Shown here piece after piece: positions 35,762-45,148 of a DNA stretch of 64,000 nt; position 1 is the first letter of the stretch; every line of letters starts with the position of its first letter. Source of the DNA: Pseudomonas sp. MWU13-2100 (GTDB lineage: Bacteria > Pseudomonadota > Gammaproteobacteria > Pseudomonadales > Pseudomonadaceae); assembly GCF_023242365.1 (NCBI RefSeq), contig NZ_JALLIX010000001.1, forward strand, positions 62,001 through 126,000, written 5' to 3'. The notes under the pieces were generated by a model, which did no database searches, was not told the origin of the DNA, and saw only the letters and a program-made list of their open reading frames with translations. The position numbers and the translations under genes were made by a program.

Positions 35762-37059
35762 GAAACCTTCTTCGAACAATGCTTGTCGTGATCTGCTGCC
35801 TGGCAGGGATGGCGATGGCGGATGAAAAGAACATTCTGGTCACCAGCGGCAGCGATCGGGCCACGCCCATCGCGGTCGTACCGTTCGGCTGGCAGGGCGG
35901 TAGCGTCCTGCCGGATGACATGGCCCAGATCATCGGCGACGACCTGCGTAACTCCGGTTACTACTCGCCGATTCCGAAACAGAACATGATCAGCCTGCCG
36001 ACCCAGGCCAGCGAAGTCATCTACCGTGACTGGAAGGCCCTGGGCGCCCAGTACATCATGGTCGGCAGCATTGTTCCTTCGGGCGGTCGCCTGCAGGTGC
36101 AGTACGCACTGTTCAACGTTTCCACCGAGCAGCAGGTGCTGACCGGCAGCGTCTCGGGCACGGTCGATCAGTTGCGCGACATGTCGCACTATATCTCCGA
36201 CCAGTCCTTTGAAAAGCTCACCGGCATCAAGGGCGCGTTCTCCACGCGCATGCTTTATGTCACGGCTGAGCGTTTCTCGGTGAACAACACCCGCTACACC
36301 CTGCAGCGTTCGGACTATGACGGTGCCCGCGCCGTGACCTTGTTGCAATCGCGCGAGCCGATCCTGTCGCCGCGTTTCGCCCCGGATGGCAAGCGTATCG
36401 CCTATGTGTCGTTCGAACAGAAGCGTCCGCGCATCTTCGTCCAGCACATCGATACCGGTCGCCGTGAGCAGATCACCAACTTCGAAGGCCTCAACGGTGC
36501 GCCGTCCTGGTCGCCGGACGGTAACCGCCTGGCGTTCGTGCTGTCCAAGGACGGCAACCCGGACATCTACGTGATGAACATGGCCACGCGCCAGATGAGT
36601 CGCGTCACCAGCGGCCCGGGCATCAACACCGAACCGTTCTGGGGCAAGGATGGCTCGACCATCTACTTCACCTCCGATCGCGGCGGCAAGCCACAGATCT
36701 ACAAAACCAACGTCAATGGCGGTGGTGCCGAGCGCGTGACCTTTATCGGGAACTACAACGCCGCCCCGAAACTGTCGGCGGATGAGAAGACCCTGGTGAT
36801 GATTCACCGCCAGGACGGCTTCACCAATTTCCGGGTGGCGGCTCAGGATCTGCAACGTGGGACAGTAAAAATACTGACAGACACCAACCTTGATGAGTCA
36901 GCCACTGTCGCGCCCAACGGCACCATGGTAATCTACGCCACCGCCCAGCAGGGCCGGGGAGTCTTGATGCTCGTGTCCATCAATGGACGCGTAAGGCTCC
37001 CGCTTCCTACCGCTCAAGGCGAAGTCAGAGAACCTTCCTGGTCCCCTTACCTGAACTGA
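35758..37059 (+). CDS. tolB: Tol-Pal periplasmic protein TolB
   Basis: TolB links Pal to TolA. The 433-residue precursor starts with GTG, overlapping the tolA stop codon by 4 bases. It has a signal peptide ([18 protein letters not shown]), an N-terminal alpha/beta domain that binds TolA, and a six-bladed beta-propeller with WD40-like PD40 repeats such as [16 protein letters not shown] and [16 protein letters not shown]. Confidence 0.97.
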   Translation: MRNLLRTMLVVICCLAGMAMADEKNILVTSGSDRATPIAVVPFGWQGGSVLPDDMAQIIGDDLRNSGYYSPIPKQNMISLPTQASEVIYRDWKALGAQYIMVGSIVPSGGRLQVQYALFNVSTEQQVLTGSVSGTVDQLRDMSHYISDQSFEKLTGIKGAFSTRMLYVTAERFSVNNTRYTLQRSDYDGARAVTLLQSREPILSPRFAPDGKRIAYVSFEQKRPRIFVQHIDTGRREQITNFEGLNGAPSWSPDGNRLAFVLSKDGNPDIYVMNMATRQMSRVTSGPGINTEPFWGKDGSTIYFTSDRGGKPQIYKTNVNGGGAERVTFIGNYNAAPKLSADEKTLVMIHRQDGFTNFRVAAQDLQRGTVKILTDTNLDESATVAPNGTMVIYATAQQGRGVLMLVSINGRVRLPLPTAQGEVREPSWSPYLN

Positions 37060-37113
37060 CGCGGCGCTACAAAGATTTTGCTTAACACACTGGGGTTCAT
37101 TAGGAGTTTTACG

Positions 37114-37611
37114 ATGGAAATGCTGAAGTTTGGTAAATTTGCTGCGCTGGCTCTGGCCATGGCTGTAGCTGTAGGTTGCTCGTCCAAAGGCGGCGACAAT
37201 GCCGGTCAAGGCGCTGTAGACCCAAACGCTGGTTACGGCGCTAACACTGGTGCAGTCGACGGCTCCCTGAGCGAAGAAGCTGCTCTGCGCGCTATCACCA
37301 CTTTCTACTTCGAATACGACAGCTCGGACCTGAAGCCAGAAGCCATGCGTGCCCTTGACGTTCACGCCAAGGACCTGAAAGCTAACGGCAGCAAAGTCGT
37401 TCTGGAAGGTAACACCGACGAACGTGGTACTCGCGAGTACAACATGGCACTGGGCGAGCGTCGTGCGAAAGCCGTTCAACGCTACCTGGTTCTGCAAGGC
37501 GTTGCCCCAGCTCAGCTGGAACTGGTTTCCTACGGTAAAGAGCGTCCAGTAGCTACTGGCCATGACGAGCAGTCCTGGGCTCAAAACCGTCGCGTCGAAC
37601 TGCGTAAGTAA
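37114..37611 (+). CDS. pal: Peptidoglycan-associated lipoprotein Pal (OprL)
   Basis: Pal anchors the outer membrane to peptidoglycan. The 165-residue precursor has a lipoprotein signal ending AVAVGC (Cys acylated) and a C-terminal OmpA-like domain with the diaminopimelate-binding [22 protein letters not shown]. The codon usage looks stronger (highly expressed gene) than that of its neighbours. A TTAGGAG site precedes the start. In P. aeruginosa the gene is called oprL. Confidence 0.97.
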   Translation: MEMLKFGKFAALALAMAVAVGCSSKGGDNAGQGAVDPNAGYGANTGAVDGSLSEEAALRAITTFYFEYDSSDLKPEAMRALDVHAKDLKANGSKVVLEGNTDERGTREYNMALGERRAKAVQRYLVLQGVAPAQLELVSYGKERPVATGHDEQSWAQNRRVELRK

Positions 37612-37617
37612 TTCGTC

Positions 37618-38436
37618 ATGCGAACGTGCCGTCGTGCTGTAACTGTTCTGGCTCTCAGCTTCATGCCGCTTGCGGCGTGGGCTGCGGTTCCTGTGGTCGA
37701 TAACAACTCCGGCAATAATGGTGGGAGTTATCCGCCTGCGGGTTACGGTACGAACGGCGCCTATGCCGGGGGAGGGGTTTCGACCCCTGTCTCGGCACAG
37801 GGCGAGCTGTTCAATCAATTGCAACGCATGCAGGAACAACTCGCGCAGCAACAGGGCGCGATCGAAGTTCTGCAAAACGATATTGCGCGCATGAAGCAGG
37901 AAAACCTGGAGCGATACCAGGATCTTGATCGGCGCATAGGCAGTGGCGGCGCTCCGGCGGCTGCGGCTCCTGATAATTCTTCGACCGGTGGCAATGTCAA
38001 TGCCGCCGCCGGTGCTGCACCCGCTGCCCAGGCCCCCGCGGCCAGCAGCGAGCCGGGTGATCCGGCCAAGGAAAAACTCTATTACGACGCAGCCTTCGAC
38101 CTGATCAAGGCCAAGGACTTCGACAAGGCCAGCCAGGCGTTCAGCGCTTTCCTGCGCAAGTACCCCAACAGCCAGTACGCCGGTAACGCGCAGTACTGGT
38201 TGGGCGAAGTGAACCTGGCCAAAGGCGACCTGCAAGGTGCCGGCCAGGCATTCGCCAAGGTCAGCCAGCTGTATCCCAAGCACGCCAAAGTGCCGGATTC
38301 GTTGTACAAGCTGGCCGATGTCGAGCGTCGCCTGGGTCATACCGACAAGGTCAAAGGCATTCTGCAGCAGGTGGTTTCCCAATATCCGGGTACATCCGCC
38401 GCGCAGTTGGCACAGCGCGACCTGCAGCGCATGTGA
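37618..38436 (+). CDS. cpoB: Cell division coordinator CpoB (YbgF)
   Basis: CpoB coordinates peptidoglycan synthesis by PBP1B with Tol-driven outer-membrane constriction. The 272-residue precursor has a signal peptide (MPLAAWA), an N-terminal trimeric coiled coil (about 60-110, LFNQLQRMQEQLAQQQGAIEVL), an Ala-rich linker and a TPR domain (about 155-270, with YYDAAFDLIKAKDFDKASQAF). It ends the tol-pal operon. Confidence 0.95.
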   Translation: MRTCRRAVTVLALSFMPLAAWAAVPVVDNNSGNNGGSYPPAGYGTNGAYAGGGVSTPVSAQGELFNQLQRMQEQLAQQQGAIEVLQNDIARMKQENLERYQDLDRRIGSGGAPAAAAPDNSSTGGNVNAAAGAAPAAQAPAASSEPGDPAKEKLYYDAAFDLIKAKDFDKASQAFSAFLRKYPNSQYAGNAQYWLGEVNLAKGDLQGAGQAFAKVSQLYPKHAKVPDSLYKLADVERRLGHTDKVKGILQQVVSQYPGTSAAQLAQRDLQRM

Positions 38437-38456
38437 CGGTCGACGGCCTGCTTGAA

Positions 38457-38484
38457 GAAACCCGCGCTTGTCGCGGGTTTTTTC
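38457..38484 (+). terminator. tol-pal operon terminator
   Basis: The stem AAACCCGCG with loop CTTGT and CGCGGGTTT is followed by more T, 21 bases after the cpoB stop codon. Confidence 0.9.
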
Positions 38485-38600
38485 GTTAGAATTCACCCCC
38501 TTTTTTATGAAACACGCTGTCCTGGACTGTGCGATTGCAGGTTCATGGCAGTGCCTGACTGAGGCGGACGGCCTGTTTAGCTGTTACGCCCGTGGCGACT

Positions 38601-39248
38601 ATGCAAGACACATTGAGAATCACCGAAGTTTTTTACTCGTTGCAGGGTGAAACGCGGACGGCTGGGCTGCCCACCGTTTTCGTACGCCTGACTGGCTGCC
38701 CGTTGCGCTGCCAGTACTGCGACAGTGCCTACGCTTTCAGTGGCGGCACGCTGATGACCCTGGACAGCCTGCTGACGCAGGTGGCCGATTACCGTCCACG
38801 GTATGTTTGCGTGACCGGCGGCGAACCGCTGGCCCAGCCCAATGCCATTCCCTTGCTCAAGCAGCTCTGTGACGCCGGTTACAGCGTGTCCCTGGAAACC
38901 AGTGGGGCGCTGGATATCTCGGCGGTGGACACCCGGGTCAGCCGCGTGCTCGACCTGAAGACGCCGGGCTCGAAGGAATCGCATCGCAATCGCTACGAAA
39001 ATATCGAGCTGCTGACCCGCAACGATCAGGTCAAATTTGTCATCTGCTCGCGGGAGGACTATGACTGGGCGGTGTCCAAGCTGATCCAGTACGGTCTGGA
39101 AAAGCGTGCTGGCGAAGTGCTGTTCTCGCCGAGCCACCACGATCTGCCGGCCCGTGAGCTGGCCGACTGGATCGTCGCGGACAACCTGCCGGTGCGCCTG
39201 CAGATGCAGCTGCACAAATATCTATGGAATGACGAGCCGGGGCGCTGA
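38601..39248 (+). CDS. queE: 7-carboxy-7-deazaguanine synthase (radical SAM)
   Basis: QueE makes the ring contraction giving 7-carboxy-7-deazaguanine in queuosine synthesis. The 215-residue protein begins [18 protein letters not shown] and carries the radical-SAM cluster CPLRCQYC with the CX3CX2C spacing. A conserved [10 protein letters not shown] follows. The ATG start is preferred over a GTG three codons upstream because it matches the family N-terminus; neither has a clear Shine-Dalgarno. queC follows after one base. Confidence 0.95.
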   Translation: MQDTLRITEVFYSLQGETRTAGLPTVFVRLTGCPLRCQYCDSAYAFSGGTLMTLDSLLTQVADYRPRYVCVTGGEPLAQPNAIPLLKQLCDAGYSVSLETSGALDISAVDTRVSRVLDLKTPGSKESHRNRYENIELLTRNDQVKFVICSREDYDWAVSKLIQYGLEKRAGEVLFSPSHHDLPARELADWIVADNLPVRLQMQLHKYLWNDEPGR

Positions 39249-39249
39249 T

Positions 39250-39939
39250 ATGACCACCCAAGCAAGCACTGACAAGAAAGCGGTAATCCTTCTCTCCGGT
39301 GGCCTGGACTCGGCCACGGTAGTGGCCATGGCGCGCGCCCAGGGCTATAGCTGCTACACCATGAGCTTCGACTACGGTCAGCGGCACCGCGCCGAGTTGC
39401 AGGCGGCCGAGCGGGTCGCACGTGATCTCGGGGTCATCGAGCACAAGGTCATCGGCCTGAACCTCAATGGCATCGGTGGCTCGGCCCTGACCGACAGCAG
39501 CATTGACGTGCCCGAAGCGCCGAGTGAAGGGATCCCGGTGACCTACGTGCCGGCCCGCAACACCGTGTTCCTGTCGCTGGCCCTGGGCTGGGCTGAAGTG
39601 CTCGGTGCCCGGGATATTTTTATCGGCGTCAATGCGGTGGACTATTCCGGTTATCCGGATTGCCGTCCCGAGTTCATCGAGGCCTTTGAAACCCTGGCGA
39701 ATCTGGCGACCAAGGCCGGTGTCGAGGGCAATGGTTTCCGCATCCAGGCACCGCTGCAGAACCTTAGCAAGGGCGATATCGTCCAGGCCGGAATCAAGCT
39801 CGGAGTCGACTATTCGCTGACCGTATCCTGCTACCAGGCGGATGCTAACGGCTTTGCATGTGGGAAATGTGACAGCTGCCGACTGCGTGCTGAAGGCTTC
39901 GCCGCGGCCGGAATCAGCGATCCGACACGTTATTTTTGA
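39250..39939 (+). CDS. queC: 7-cyano-7-deazaguanine (preQ0) synthase
   Basis: QueC converts 7-carboxy-7-deazaguanine into preQ0 with ATP and ammonia. The 229-residue protein has the PP-loop SGGLDSATV near residue 16, SFDYGQRH, and a C-terminal zinc site with the cysteines of [10 protein letters not shown] plus the upstream SCYQ. The start MTTQAST lies 1 base after queE; the longer open frame overlaps queE and is unlike QueC. Confidence 0.96.
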   Translation: MTTQASTDKKAVILLSGGLDSATVVAMARAQGYSCYTMSFDYGQRHRAELQAAERVARDLGVIEHKVIGLNLNGIGGSALTDSSIDVPEAPSEGIPVTYVPARNTVFLSLALGWAEVLGARDIFIGVNAVDYSGYPDCRPEFIEAFETLANLATKAGVEGNGFRIQAPLQNLSKGDIVQAGIKLGVDYSLTVSCYQADANGFACGKCDSCRLRAEGFAAAGISDPTRYF

Positions 39940-39957
39940 TTTTTTTCATTTGAGGTG

Positions 39958-39987
39958 TTGAATTCCCGTTAGAAATCAGTATTATAC
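39958..39987 (+). promoter_or_regulatory. tRNA-Lys promoter
   Basis: A -35 element TTGAAT (39958-39963) and a -10 element TATTAT (39980-39985, or TTATAC at 39982-39987) with 16-18 base spacing lie about 15-20 bases upstream of the tRNA gene. Confidence 0.6.
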
Positions 39988-40002
39988 GCGCCACCACACA
40001 GC

Positions 40003-40078
40003 GGGTCGTTAGCTCAGTTGGTAGAGCAGTTGGCTTTTAACCAATTGGTCGTAGGTTCGAATCCCACACGACCCACCA
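40003..40078 (+). tRNA. tRNA-Lys (anticodon UUU)
   Basis: The 76-base gene folds as a standard cloverleaf. The acceptor stem is GGGTCGT paired with ACGACCC; the D-arm is GCTCAGTTGGTAGAGC. The anticodon loop is CTTTTAA with TTT, the T-arm is GTAGGTTCGAATCC, and the gene encodes its own CCA. In P. aeruginosa the tRNA-Lys after queC is a known integration site for genomic islands. I found no second copy of its 3' end in the window. Confidence 0.98.
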
Positions 40079-40093
40079 TATTTGTTGTAGAAG

Positions 40094-40138
40094 AAAATCC
40101 GGAAAGCCCACGAAAGTGAGGATTTCCGGATTTTTTTT
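40094..40138 (+). terminator. tRNA-Lys rho-independent terminator
   Basis: The stem AATCCGGAAA (within an A-rich run) and TTTCCGGATT with a 17-base loop is followed by a run of eight T. It starts 16 bases after the tRNA. Confidence 0.9.
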
Positions 40139-40196
40139 GCCTGCCAGAAATACCGATGCAGCATGTACCAGACCCACGGGCAGAGCGAGACGCATT

Positions 40197-40253
40197 TAGG
40201 GACTTTCCTACCCGGTCCCGGTTATCCCTACCCTGAAATAGGGATGCTCCGAT
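40197..40253 (+). repeat. TAGGGA-box repeat, copy 1
   Basis: This copy has TAGGGACTTTCCTA (40197-40210) and AAATAGGGATGCTCCGAT (40236-40253). The same two elements occur in the same order and spacing 681 bases downstream (copy 2 at 40878). It lies 145 bases upstream of the broken HD-GYP gene. The first element is an imperfect palindrome of 14 bases that resembles RcsB-type boxes; a promoter/operator role is inferred. The remaining part of the 319-base gap (40079-40397) holds only the tRNA terminator. Confidence 0.8.
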
Positions 40254-40397
40254 GGCGGGGCATACGGGCATGCGGCAATATTTTTTTCATGCCAGTCAAG
40301 TTCACCGCCATGTTCCACGTGCGTACCGATTCGATCGGCAAGGGGGGCAGCGGAACATTCAGCCTGGGCTTGTCGCTACCTGAAAAGGAGCTCGATC

Positions 40398-40880
40398 GTG
40401 CTGAAAAAAGTCTTCGTGGCGGACCTGAGCGTTGGCATGTATATCCAGGAGCTGTGCGGTCCCTGGATCGATCACCCGTTCTGGAAAAAAAGCTTTCTGC
40501 TTGAGGGTGAGTTGACCCTGGTGAAAGTCCGCGACTCCTCCATTACCCATGTCTGGATTGATCCTGCCAAGGGGATCGACACGCCGGAGGTGGTACAGCC
40601 CCTTTGCGAAGTGCCTGTTGTCGCACCCGTCGTACCCATCGCGGCGGTTCCCTCGTGCACGCCCAAGCCCGAACGCGCCCGAGTGGAGATGAGCGACGAA
40701 CTGGTGCGGGCCGCCAACGTCTGCGCCAGGTCCAAGGTCGCGGTCATCGAGATGTTTGGCGATCTGCGCATGGGCCGGGTCATTCAGATGGAACACTGCT
40801 GCACGACATATCAGCCTGGAACTGGAAAAAAGCTGGAATTTCAAAAATCTCGAAGCGCTTTGGACCGAAGGCGTTTGTAG
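40398..40880 (+). pseudogene. Truncated HD-GYP phosphodiesterase gene (DUF3391 part only)
   Basis: The first about 135 residues correspond to the N-terminus of an HD-GYP protein. A DUF3391 domain (MLKKVFVADLSVGMYIQEL, PWIDHPFWKKSFLL) is followed by the helical entrance of the HD-GYP domain (ELVRAANVCARSKVAVIEMFGDLRMGRVIQMEH). The match then stops in a frame change, and the whole catalytic HD-GYP domain is missing. The stop codon TAG at 40878-40880 is the first three bases of TAGGGA-box copy 2. A GAGCTCGATC context precedes the start with GGAG. It is either a deletion remnant or a domain-only protein; the former is more likely. Confidence 0.7.
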
Positions 40881-40935
40881 GGATTTTCCTAATTACCGTC
40901 CTGCAAGTCCTAGTTGTAAATAGGGATGCTCCGAT
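40878..40935 (+). repeat. TAGGGA-box repeat, copy 2
   Basis: TAGGGATTTTCCTA (40878-40891) and AAATAGGGATGCTCCGAT (40918-40935) repeat copy 1; element spacing is 43 bases here and 42 in copy 1, while the sequence between them has diverged. It lies 123 bases upstream of the first gene of the chemotaxis operon and probably belongs to that operon's promoter region. Confidence 0.8.
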
Positions 40936-41057
40936 AGATGGGCTGATGTTACCGGGCCACTATCTCTCCAGGCAGCCAGAACCATCGGTACACCCCTTTC
41001 ACCGGGTGTCCGACCGGCCTTCCGGTTTTTGAGCGATCCTGATCTGGAGAGACGAAG

Positions 41058-42239
41058 GTGAAAGGACAGACGCTGGTTTCCCCCGTGAACCTGACGCTGC
41101 TGCCGGCGCTCTTGAGTGGCGCCCTCGGTGGCCTGGCGATTCTGCTCAGCCTCGGCCTGAACAGTCTGGCCGTGGGCAGCAGCGCCGCTGTGCTGGCGGG
41201 GTCCTTGCTGATCGGCAGCGTGGCGCTACGCACCCTGAGGGTCGGGCAACGGTGTGAGGAGCAGGTGTTTGAATCATTGAGCAGGCCTTTATCCGCATCA
41301 CCGGACGAGGGCCTGGCCGAGGTCTGCACCCAGGTTCTGCCGGTCTGGTGTCGCCAGATCGACGCGGCCCGCAGCCTCAGCGAAGAATCGATTCTCAAGC
41401 TCAGCAACCGTTTCGCCACGCTGTCAGGCGACATCAGTGCTTCAGCCTCCAAGGAGGCCGGGCAGAGTTCCGGGGCCAGGTTGGTGGAGATCCTCGAGGT
41501 GGGCCAGCGTGACCTGGATTCGATCATGGTTGCGCTACGTGGCGCCCTGTTGCGCAAGGAGTCGGAACTCAAGGAGGTATTGATGCTCTCCGACTTCACC
41601 TCGCAGTTGCAGGAGATGGCCAAATTTGTCGGTGATATCGCCCGGCAGACCAATCTGCTGGCGCTTAACGCGGCCATCGAGGCCGCCCGCGCCGGTGACG
41701 CCGGTCGCGGTTTCGCGGTGGTGGCGGACGAAGTACGCAAGCTGTCCAGCCTGTCCGGCGAAACCGGCCAGAAAATCAGCGAGACGGTGAACACGGTCAA
41801 TGCGGCGATCGCCCGCACGGTCGAACTGTCCCGGCATCAGGCGCAGCAGGACTCGCAGACCCTGGTCCATTCCGAGCAACTGGTGTCTCAGGTGATCGAG
41901 CATTTTCGGCACAACGCTCAGGCCATCGTCGACACCAGCAGCGGCCTGCAACAGCAGAGCGAAAATGTCGCGAGCGAGATCGCCGGCGTGCTGGTGGCCC
42001 TGCAGTTTCAGGACCGGGTCAGCCAGATGCTCAGCCTGGTCAACAACGACCTCGGCAGGCTGCGTGACCAGGTCAGCGAACGTCAACACCTCAGCCAGGC
42101 CGGTGCCACGCCGCCACCTATTGCCGCCCATGACTGGCTCGAACAACTGGCCAGCACCTACACCATGCCGGAGCAACACGCGATTCATCACGGCAAGCCG
42201 CTGGCCGGCAGTGCTTCATCCGACATCACCTTTTTCTAG
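41058..42239 (+). CDS. Methyl-accepting protein without sensor domain (che operon gene 1)
   Basis: The 393-residue protein has two close N-terminal transmembrane helices (about 10-30 and 33-54) with almost no periplasmic part, so no extracellular ligand-binding domain. There is no clear HAMP; the cytoplasmic MCP signalling domain follows with the tip [23 protein letters not shown]. It ends SSDITFF, an aromatic tail that may be a tether for adaptation enzymes (inference). The start is GTG with GGAGAGACGAAG upstream. It begins an operon of ten chemotaxis genes and may sense the membrane state or cytoplasmic signals. Confidence 0.88.
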   Translation: MKGQTLVSPVNLTLLPALLSGALGGLAILLSLGLNSLAVGSSAAVLAGSLLIGSVALRTLRVGQRCEEQVFESLSRPLSASPDEGLAEVCTQVLPVWCRQIDAARSLSEESILKLSNRFATLSGDISASASKEAGQSSGARLVEILEVGQRDLDSIMVALRGALLRKESELKEVLMLSDFTSQLQEMAKFVGDIARQTNLLALNAAIEAARAGDAGRGFAVVADEVRKLSSLSGETGQKISETVNTVNAAIARTVELSRHQAQQDSQTLVHSEQLVSQVIEHFRHNAQAIVDTSSGLQQQSENVASEIAGVLVALQFQDRVSQMLSLVNNDLGRLRDQVSERQHLSQAGATPPPIAAHDWLEQLASTYTMPEQHAIHHGKPLAGSASSDITFF

Positions 42240-42249
42240 GGAGTACCCC

Positions 42250-42618
42250 ATGAACAAAACCATTCTGATCGTCGATGACTCCGCCTCCATTCGCCAGGTG
42301 GTCAGCATCACCCTCAAGGGCGCTGGTTACGAGGTGATCGAGGGCTGTGACGGCAGAGATGCCTTGAGCAAACTCGACGGTCGCAAGATCCACCTGATCG
42401 TCAGCGACGTGAATATGCCGAACATGGACGGCCTCAGCTTCGTCAAGGCCGCCAAGCAGATGCCGGCGTACAAGTTCACGCCGGTGATCATGCTCACCAC
42501 CGAAGCGGCTGAGTCGATGAAACAGCAGGGCCAGGCCATCGGCGCGAAAGCCTGGATGCTCAAGCCCTTCCAGCCGGCCCAGATGCTCAGTGCCGTGTCC
42601 AAATTGATCATGCCGTAG
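42250..42618 (+). CDS. cheY: CheY-type response regulator
   Basis: This 122-residue single-domain receiver has the acidic pair in VDDSASIRQ, the phospho-acceptor Asp in LIVSDVNMPNMDG (about residue 55), the Thr in MLTTEA and the Lys in WMLKPFQP. It would be phosphorylated by the CheA of this operon. It starts 10 bases after the MCP gene. Because no flagellar genes are nearby, its output target may not be the flagellar motor. Confidence 0.92.
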   Translation: MNKTILIVDDSASIRQVVSITLKGAGYEVIEGCDGRDALSKLDGRKIHLIVSDVNMPNMDGLSFVKAAKQMPAYKFTPVIMLTTEAAESMKQQGQAIGAKAWMLKPFQPAQMLSAVSKLIMP

Positions 42619-42621
42619 CCG

Positions 42622-42637
42622 CCCAGGGCCCCCTGGG
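42622..42637 (+). other. Hairpin before the STAS gene
   Basis: CCCAGGG-CC-CCCTGGG is a perfect 7-base stem with two-base loop, immediately followed by AAGGAG, the ribosome-binding site of the STAS gene at 42650. It may influence translation or mark an mRNA processing point. Confidence 0.5.
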
Positions 42638-42649
42638 AAGGAGATAGTC

Positions 42650-42967
42650 ATGCCACATACCCTGCCTTGCCTGCGTCGGATCCTGGTCCTTGAGGGCCCG
42701 TTGACCATCTACACCGCGACCGAGCGCCGAGACCTGCTTCTGGAGCTGTTTCCCCTGGCTGAAGAGGTGGAAATGGACCTGGGCAGTGTCGACGAACTGG
42801 ACACTGCCGGCCTGCAACTGCTGGTACTGGCCAAGCAGGAGTCGGTCCGTCAGGGCCGTACCCTGATCCTGAGCAATCACAGCGCGGCGGTACTCCAGGC
42901 CTTCGACTTGAGCGGATTGCATCGCTATTTCGAAGAGCCGGTTGCCGCTCCTGCACAGAGAGACTGA
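42650..42967 (+). CDS. STAS-domain protein of the chemotaxis operon
   Basis: The 105-residue protein is a single STAS domain, as in anti-sigma-factor antagonists. The motif usually holding the phosphorylated Ser/Thr reads ELDTAGLQLL, with Thr52 at that position after Asp51. Co-transcription between cheY and cheA, as in other alternative che clusters, suggests that it works as a signalling adaptor or phosphate-dependent switch. No anti-sigma factor or kinase of the RsbW type is nearby. Confidence 0.88.
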   Translation: MPHTLPCLRRILVLEGPLTIYTATERRDLLLELFPLAEEVEMDLGSVDELDTAGLQLLVLAKQESVRQGRTLILSNHSAAVLQAFDLSGLHRYFEEPVAAPAQRD

Positions 42968-42971
42968 CGCC

Positions 42972-45125
42972 ATGACTTCGCCGATGAACCTGGACGATGT
43001 GCTGCAGACCTTTATCGCCGAAAGCCAGGAACTGCTATTGCTGATGGAGGACGCACTGCTGCGGATCGAGCAGGTCCCCGATGACGTTGATACGATTAAC
43101 GCACTGTTTCGTGTGGCTCACACCATCAAGGGTTCCGCCGGTTTGTTCGGCCTGACCCCCATCGTGGCCTTCACCCATGTGGCGGAAAGCGTGCTGGACC
43201 GGGTACGTGGGAATGAGCTGCGGGTGGACGAGGCACTCAGTGCGTTGTTCCTGCAGGTTCGTGACCACCTGGGGGAATTGATCGAACTGCTGGCTCAGCA
43301 TGGCGACCTGCAAGGCATCACCGTCGATCATGAGCGGCAGGGCAGTGCTCTGGTTGCGCGGCTCAATCGTTATCTGGCGCCTTCTCCGGAGCCGGAGCCG
43401 GGGGCGCTCGTGGCCACGGCCGCGAGCGATTCGGCGGGTGGCTTGCGCCATTGGCACTTGTCGCTGCGTTTCGGCAGCGATGTACTGCGCAATGGCATGG
43501 ACCCCTTGTCCTTTCTGCGCTACCTCAAGAGCTTCGGGCAGATCACCCGGGTCGTCTGCATGACCGACCGTCTGCCGGAAGTGGCGGCGATGGACCCTGA
43601 AAGTTGCTACCTGGGTTTCGAACTGGGGTTTGTCAGTGACGTCGATCAGGCGACCATCGAAAGTGCTTTCGAGTTCGTTCGCGAAGACAGCCAGATCTGC
43701 GTGTTGCCCCCGGAGCGCCAACCGGCGGATTTCCAGGCGCTGATCGAACGTCTGGGCAGCGACCCGCAGGCTTTGCTCGAGGTGTTCATCGCCTGTGGTT
43801 CGCTGACCCGCGAAGACTGGCAGGCGGCGACTCAGGTGCGGCCTGCGACGAGCATGCCGACCCCCGAGGTCACGCCGGATCAGCCTCTACCTCAAGGCGA
43901 CGGGCTGTCCAGAAGCAAGCCGACCCGGGAGGCGCGCTCGGTCGAGGGCAATCTGATTCGCGTCGATGCCGGCAAACTGGACCAGTTGATCAACCTGGTG
44001 GGCGAACTGATCATCGCCGGTGCCGGTGCCAATCTGGTGGCGGCGCGCACGGGCATCGGCGAGATGATCGAGGCTACCAGTTCCCTCTCGCGCCTTGTCG
44101 AGGAGGTGCGCGACAGCGCCCTGACCCTGCGCATGGTGCAGATCGGCGCCACCTTCAACCGCTTCCAGCGGGTGGTCCGCGATGTCTCCAAGGAACTGGG
44201 CAAAGACATTGTGCTTGAGGTCAACGGCGCGGAAACCGAGCTGGACAAGACCGTGGTCGAGCGCATTGGCGATCCCTTGACTCACCTGGTGCGCAACGCC
44301 ATGGATCACGGTATCGAAGCCGTGCAATTGCGCCGCGACCGCGGCAAGCCTGCCCAGGGCACCGTTCGTCTCAACGCTTATCACGAAGCCAGCAGCATCG
44401 TCATTGAAGTCTCCGACGACGGTGGCGGCTTGAACAAACAACGGATCCTGGACAAGGCCCGGGAGCGGGGGCTGCTGGCGGAAGGGCAGGTGCTGGCGGA
44501 CAAGGACATTCTCAATCTGATTTTCGAGCCCGGTTTTTCCACCGCCGAACAGGTCAGCAGCCTGTCCGGGAGGGGCGTGGGCATGGACGTGGTGAAGCGC
44601 AACATCACGGCGCTGCGCGGCAGCGTCAACCTGGAAAGCGAGGAGGGGGTGGGCACCACGGTGCGCATTCGCCTGCCGCTGACACTGGCGATCATCGATG
44701 GTTTTCTTATCGGGGTCGGCAAGGCCTCTTATGTGGTGCCCCTGGACATGGTCGAGGAGTGCATCGAGTTGAGCGCCGATGATTGCAACAATCAAGACTA
44801 TCTGGACCTCAGGGGCTCGGTGTTGCCGGTCCTGCGTCTGCGGGAGATGTTTGCCGTCGACGAGCCGAATACGGGCCGTGAAAACATCGTGGTGGTGCAT
44901 TACGCGGGGGTTCGGGTGGGGCTGGTGGTTGATCAACTGCTGGGGGAGTTCCAGACCGTGATCAAACCGCTGGGCAAGTTGTTCGGCACGGCCCATGGAT
45001 TGGGAGGTTTCACCATTTTGGGGAGCGGCGCGGTGGCGTTGATCCTGGATATTCCCAACCTACTCGGGCAAGTCGTCAGCCAGCAGAAACACGGCACGAC
45101 CCTCAGCCCTGAACTGACTCAATAG
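42972..45125 (+). CDS. cheA: Chemotaxis histidine kinase CheA
   Basis: The 717-residue CheA has the HPt domain (P1) with phospho-His50 in [12 protein letters not shown] regulatory-type P2-like domain follows (about 155-270, [25 protein letters not shown]), then the dimerisation domain (P3, [20 protein letters not shown]), ATPase P4 ([27 protein letters not shown]) and the CheW-like P5 at the C-terminus. The start MTSPMNLDD lies 4 bases after the STAS stop codon; the frame is open 10 codons upstream inside the STAS gene. All catalytic motifs are intact. Confidence 0.95.
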   Translation: MTSPMNLDDVLQTFIAESQELLLLMEDALLRIEQVPDDVDTINALFRVAHTIKGSAGLFGLTPIVAFTHVAESVLDRVRGNELRVDEALSALFLQVRDHLGELIELLAQHGDLQGITVDHERQGSALVARLNRYLAPSPEPEPGALVATAASDSAGGLRHWHLSLRFGSDVLRNGMDPLSFLRYLKSFGQITRVVCMTDRLPEVAAMDPESCYLGFELGFVSDVDQATIESAFEFVREDSQICVLPPERQPADFQALIERLGSDPQALLEVFIACGSLTREDWQAATQVRPATSMPTPEVTPDQPLPQGDGLSRSKPTREARSVEGNLIRVDAGKLDQLINLVGELIIAGAGANLVAARTGIGEMIEATSSLSRLVEEVRDSALTLRMVQIGATFNRFQRVVRDVSKELGKDIVLEVNGAETELDKTVVERIGDPLTHLVRNAMDHGIEAVQLRRDRGKPAQGTVRLNAYHEASSIVIEVSDDGGGLNKQRILDKARERGLLAEGQVLADKDILNLIFEPGFSTAEQVSSLSGRGVGMDVVKRNITALRGSVNLESEEGVGTTVRIRLPLTLAIIDGFLIGVGKASYVVPLDMVEECIELSADDCNNQDYLDLRGSVLPVLRLREMFAVDEPNTGRENIVVVHYAGVRVGLVVDQLLGEFQTVIKPLGKLFGTAHGLGGFTILGSGAVALILDIPNLLGQVVSQQKHGTTLSPELTQ

Positions 45126-45148
45126 CTTTCACCCTGGAGTGCAGCCTC

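Noticed and set aside
36898..38496. A 532-codon minus-strand frame across tolB, pal and cpoB
   Set aside because: Antisense to three certain genes; no domain recognised.
40163..40504. A 113-codon frame covering the first TAGGGA box
   Set aside because: It overlaps the start of the HD-GYP remnant in another frame and has no similarity or ribosome-binding site.
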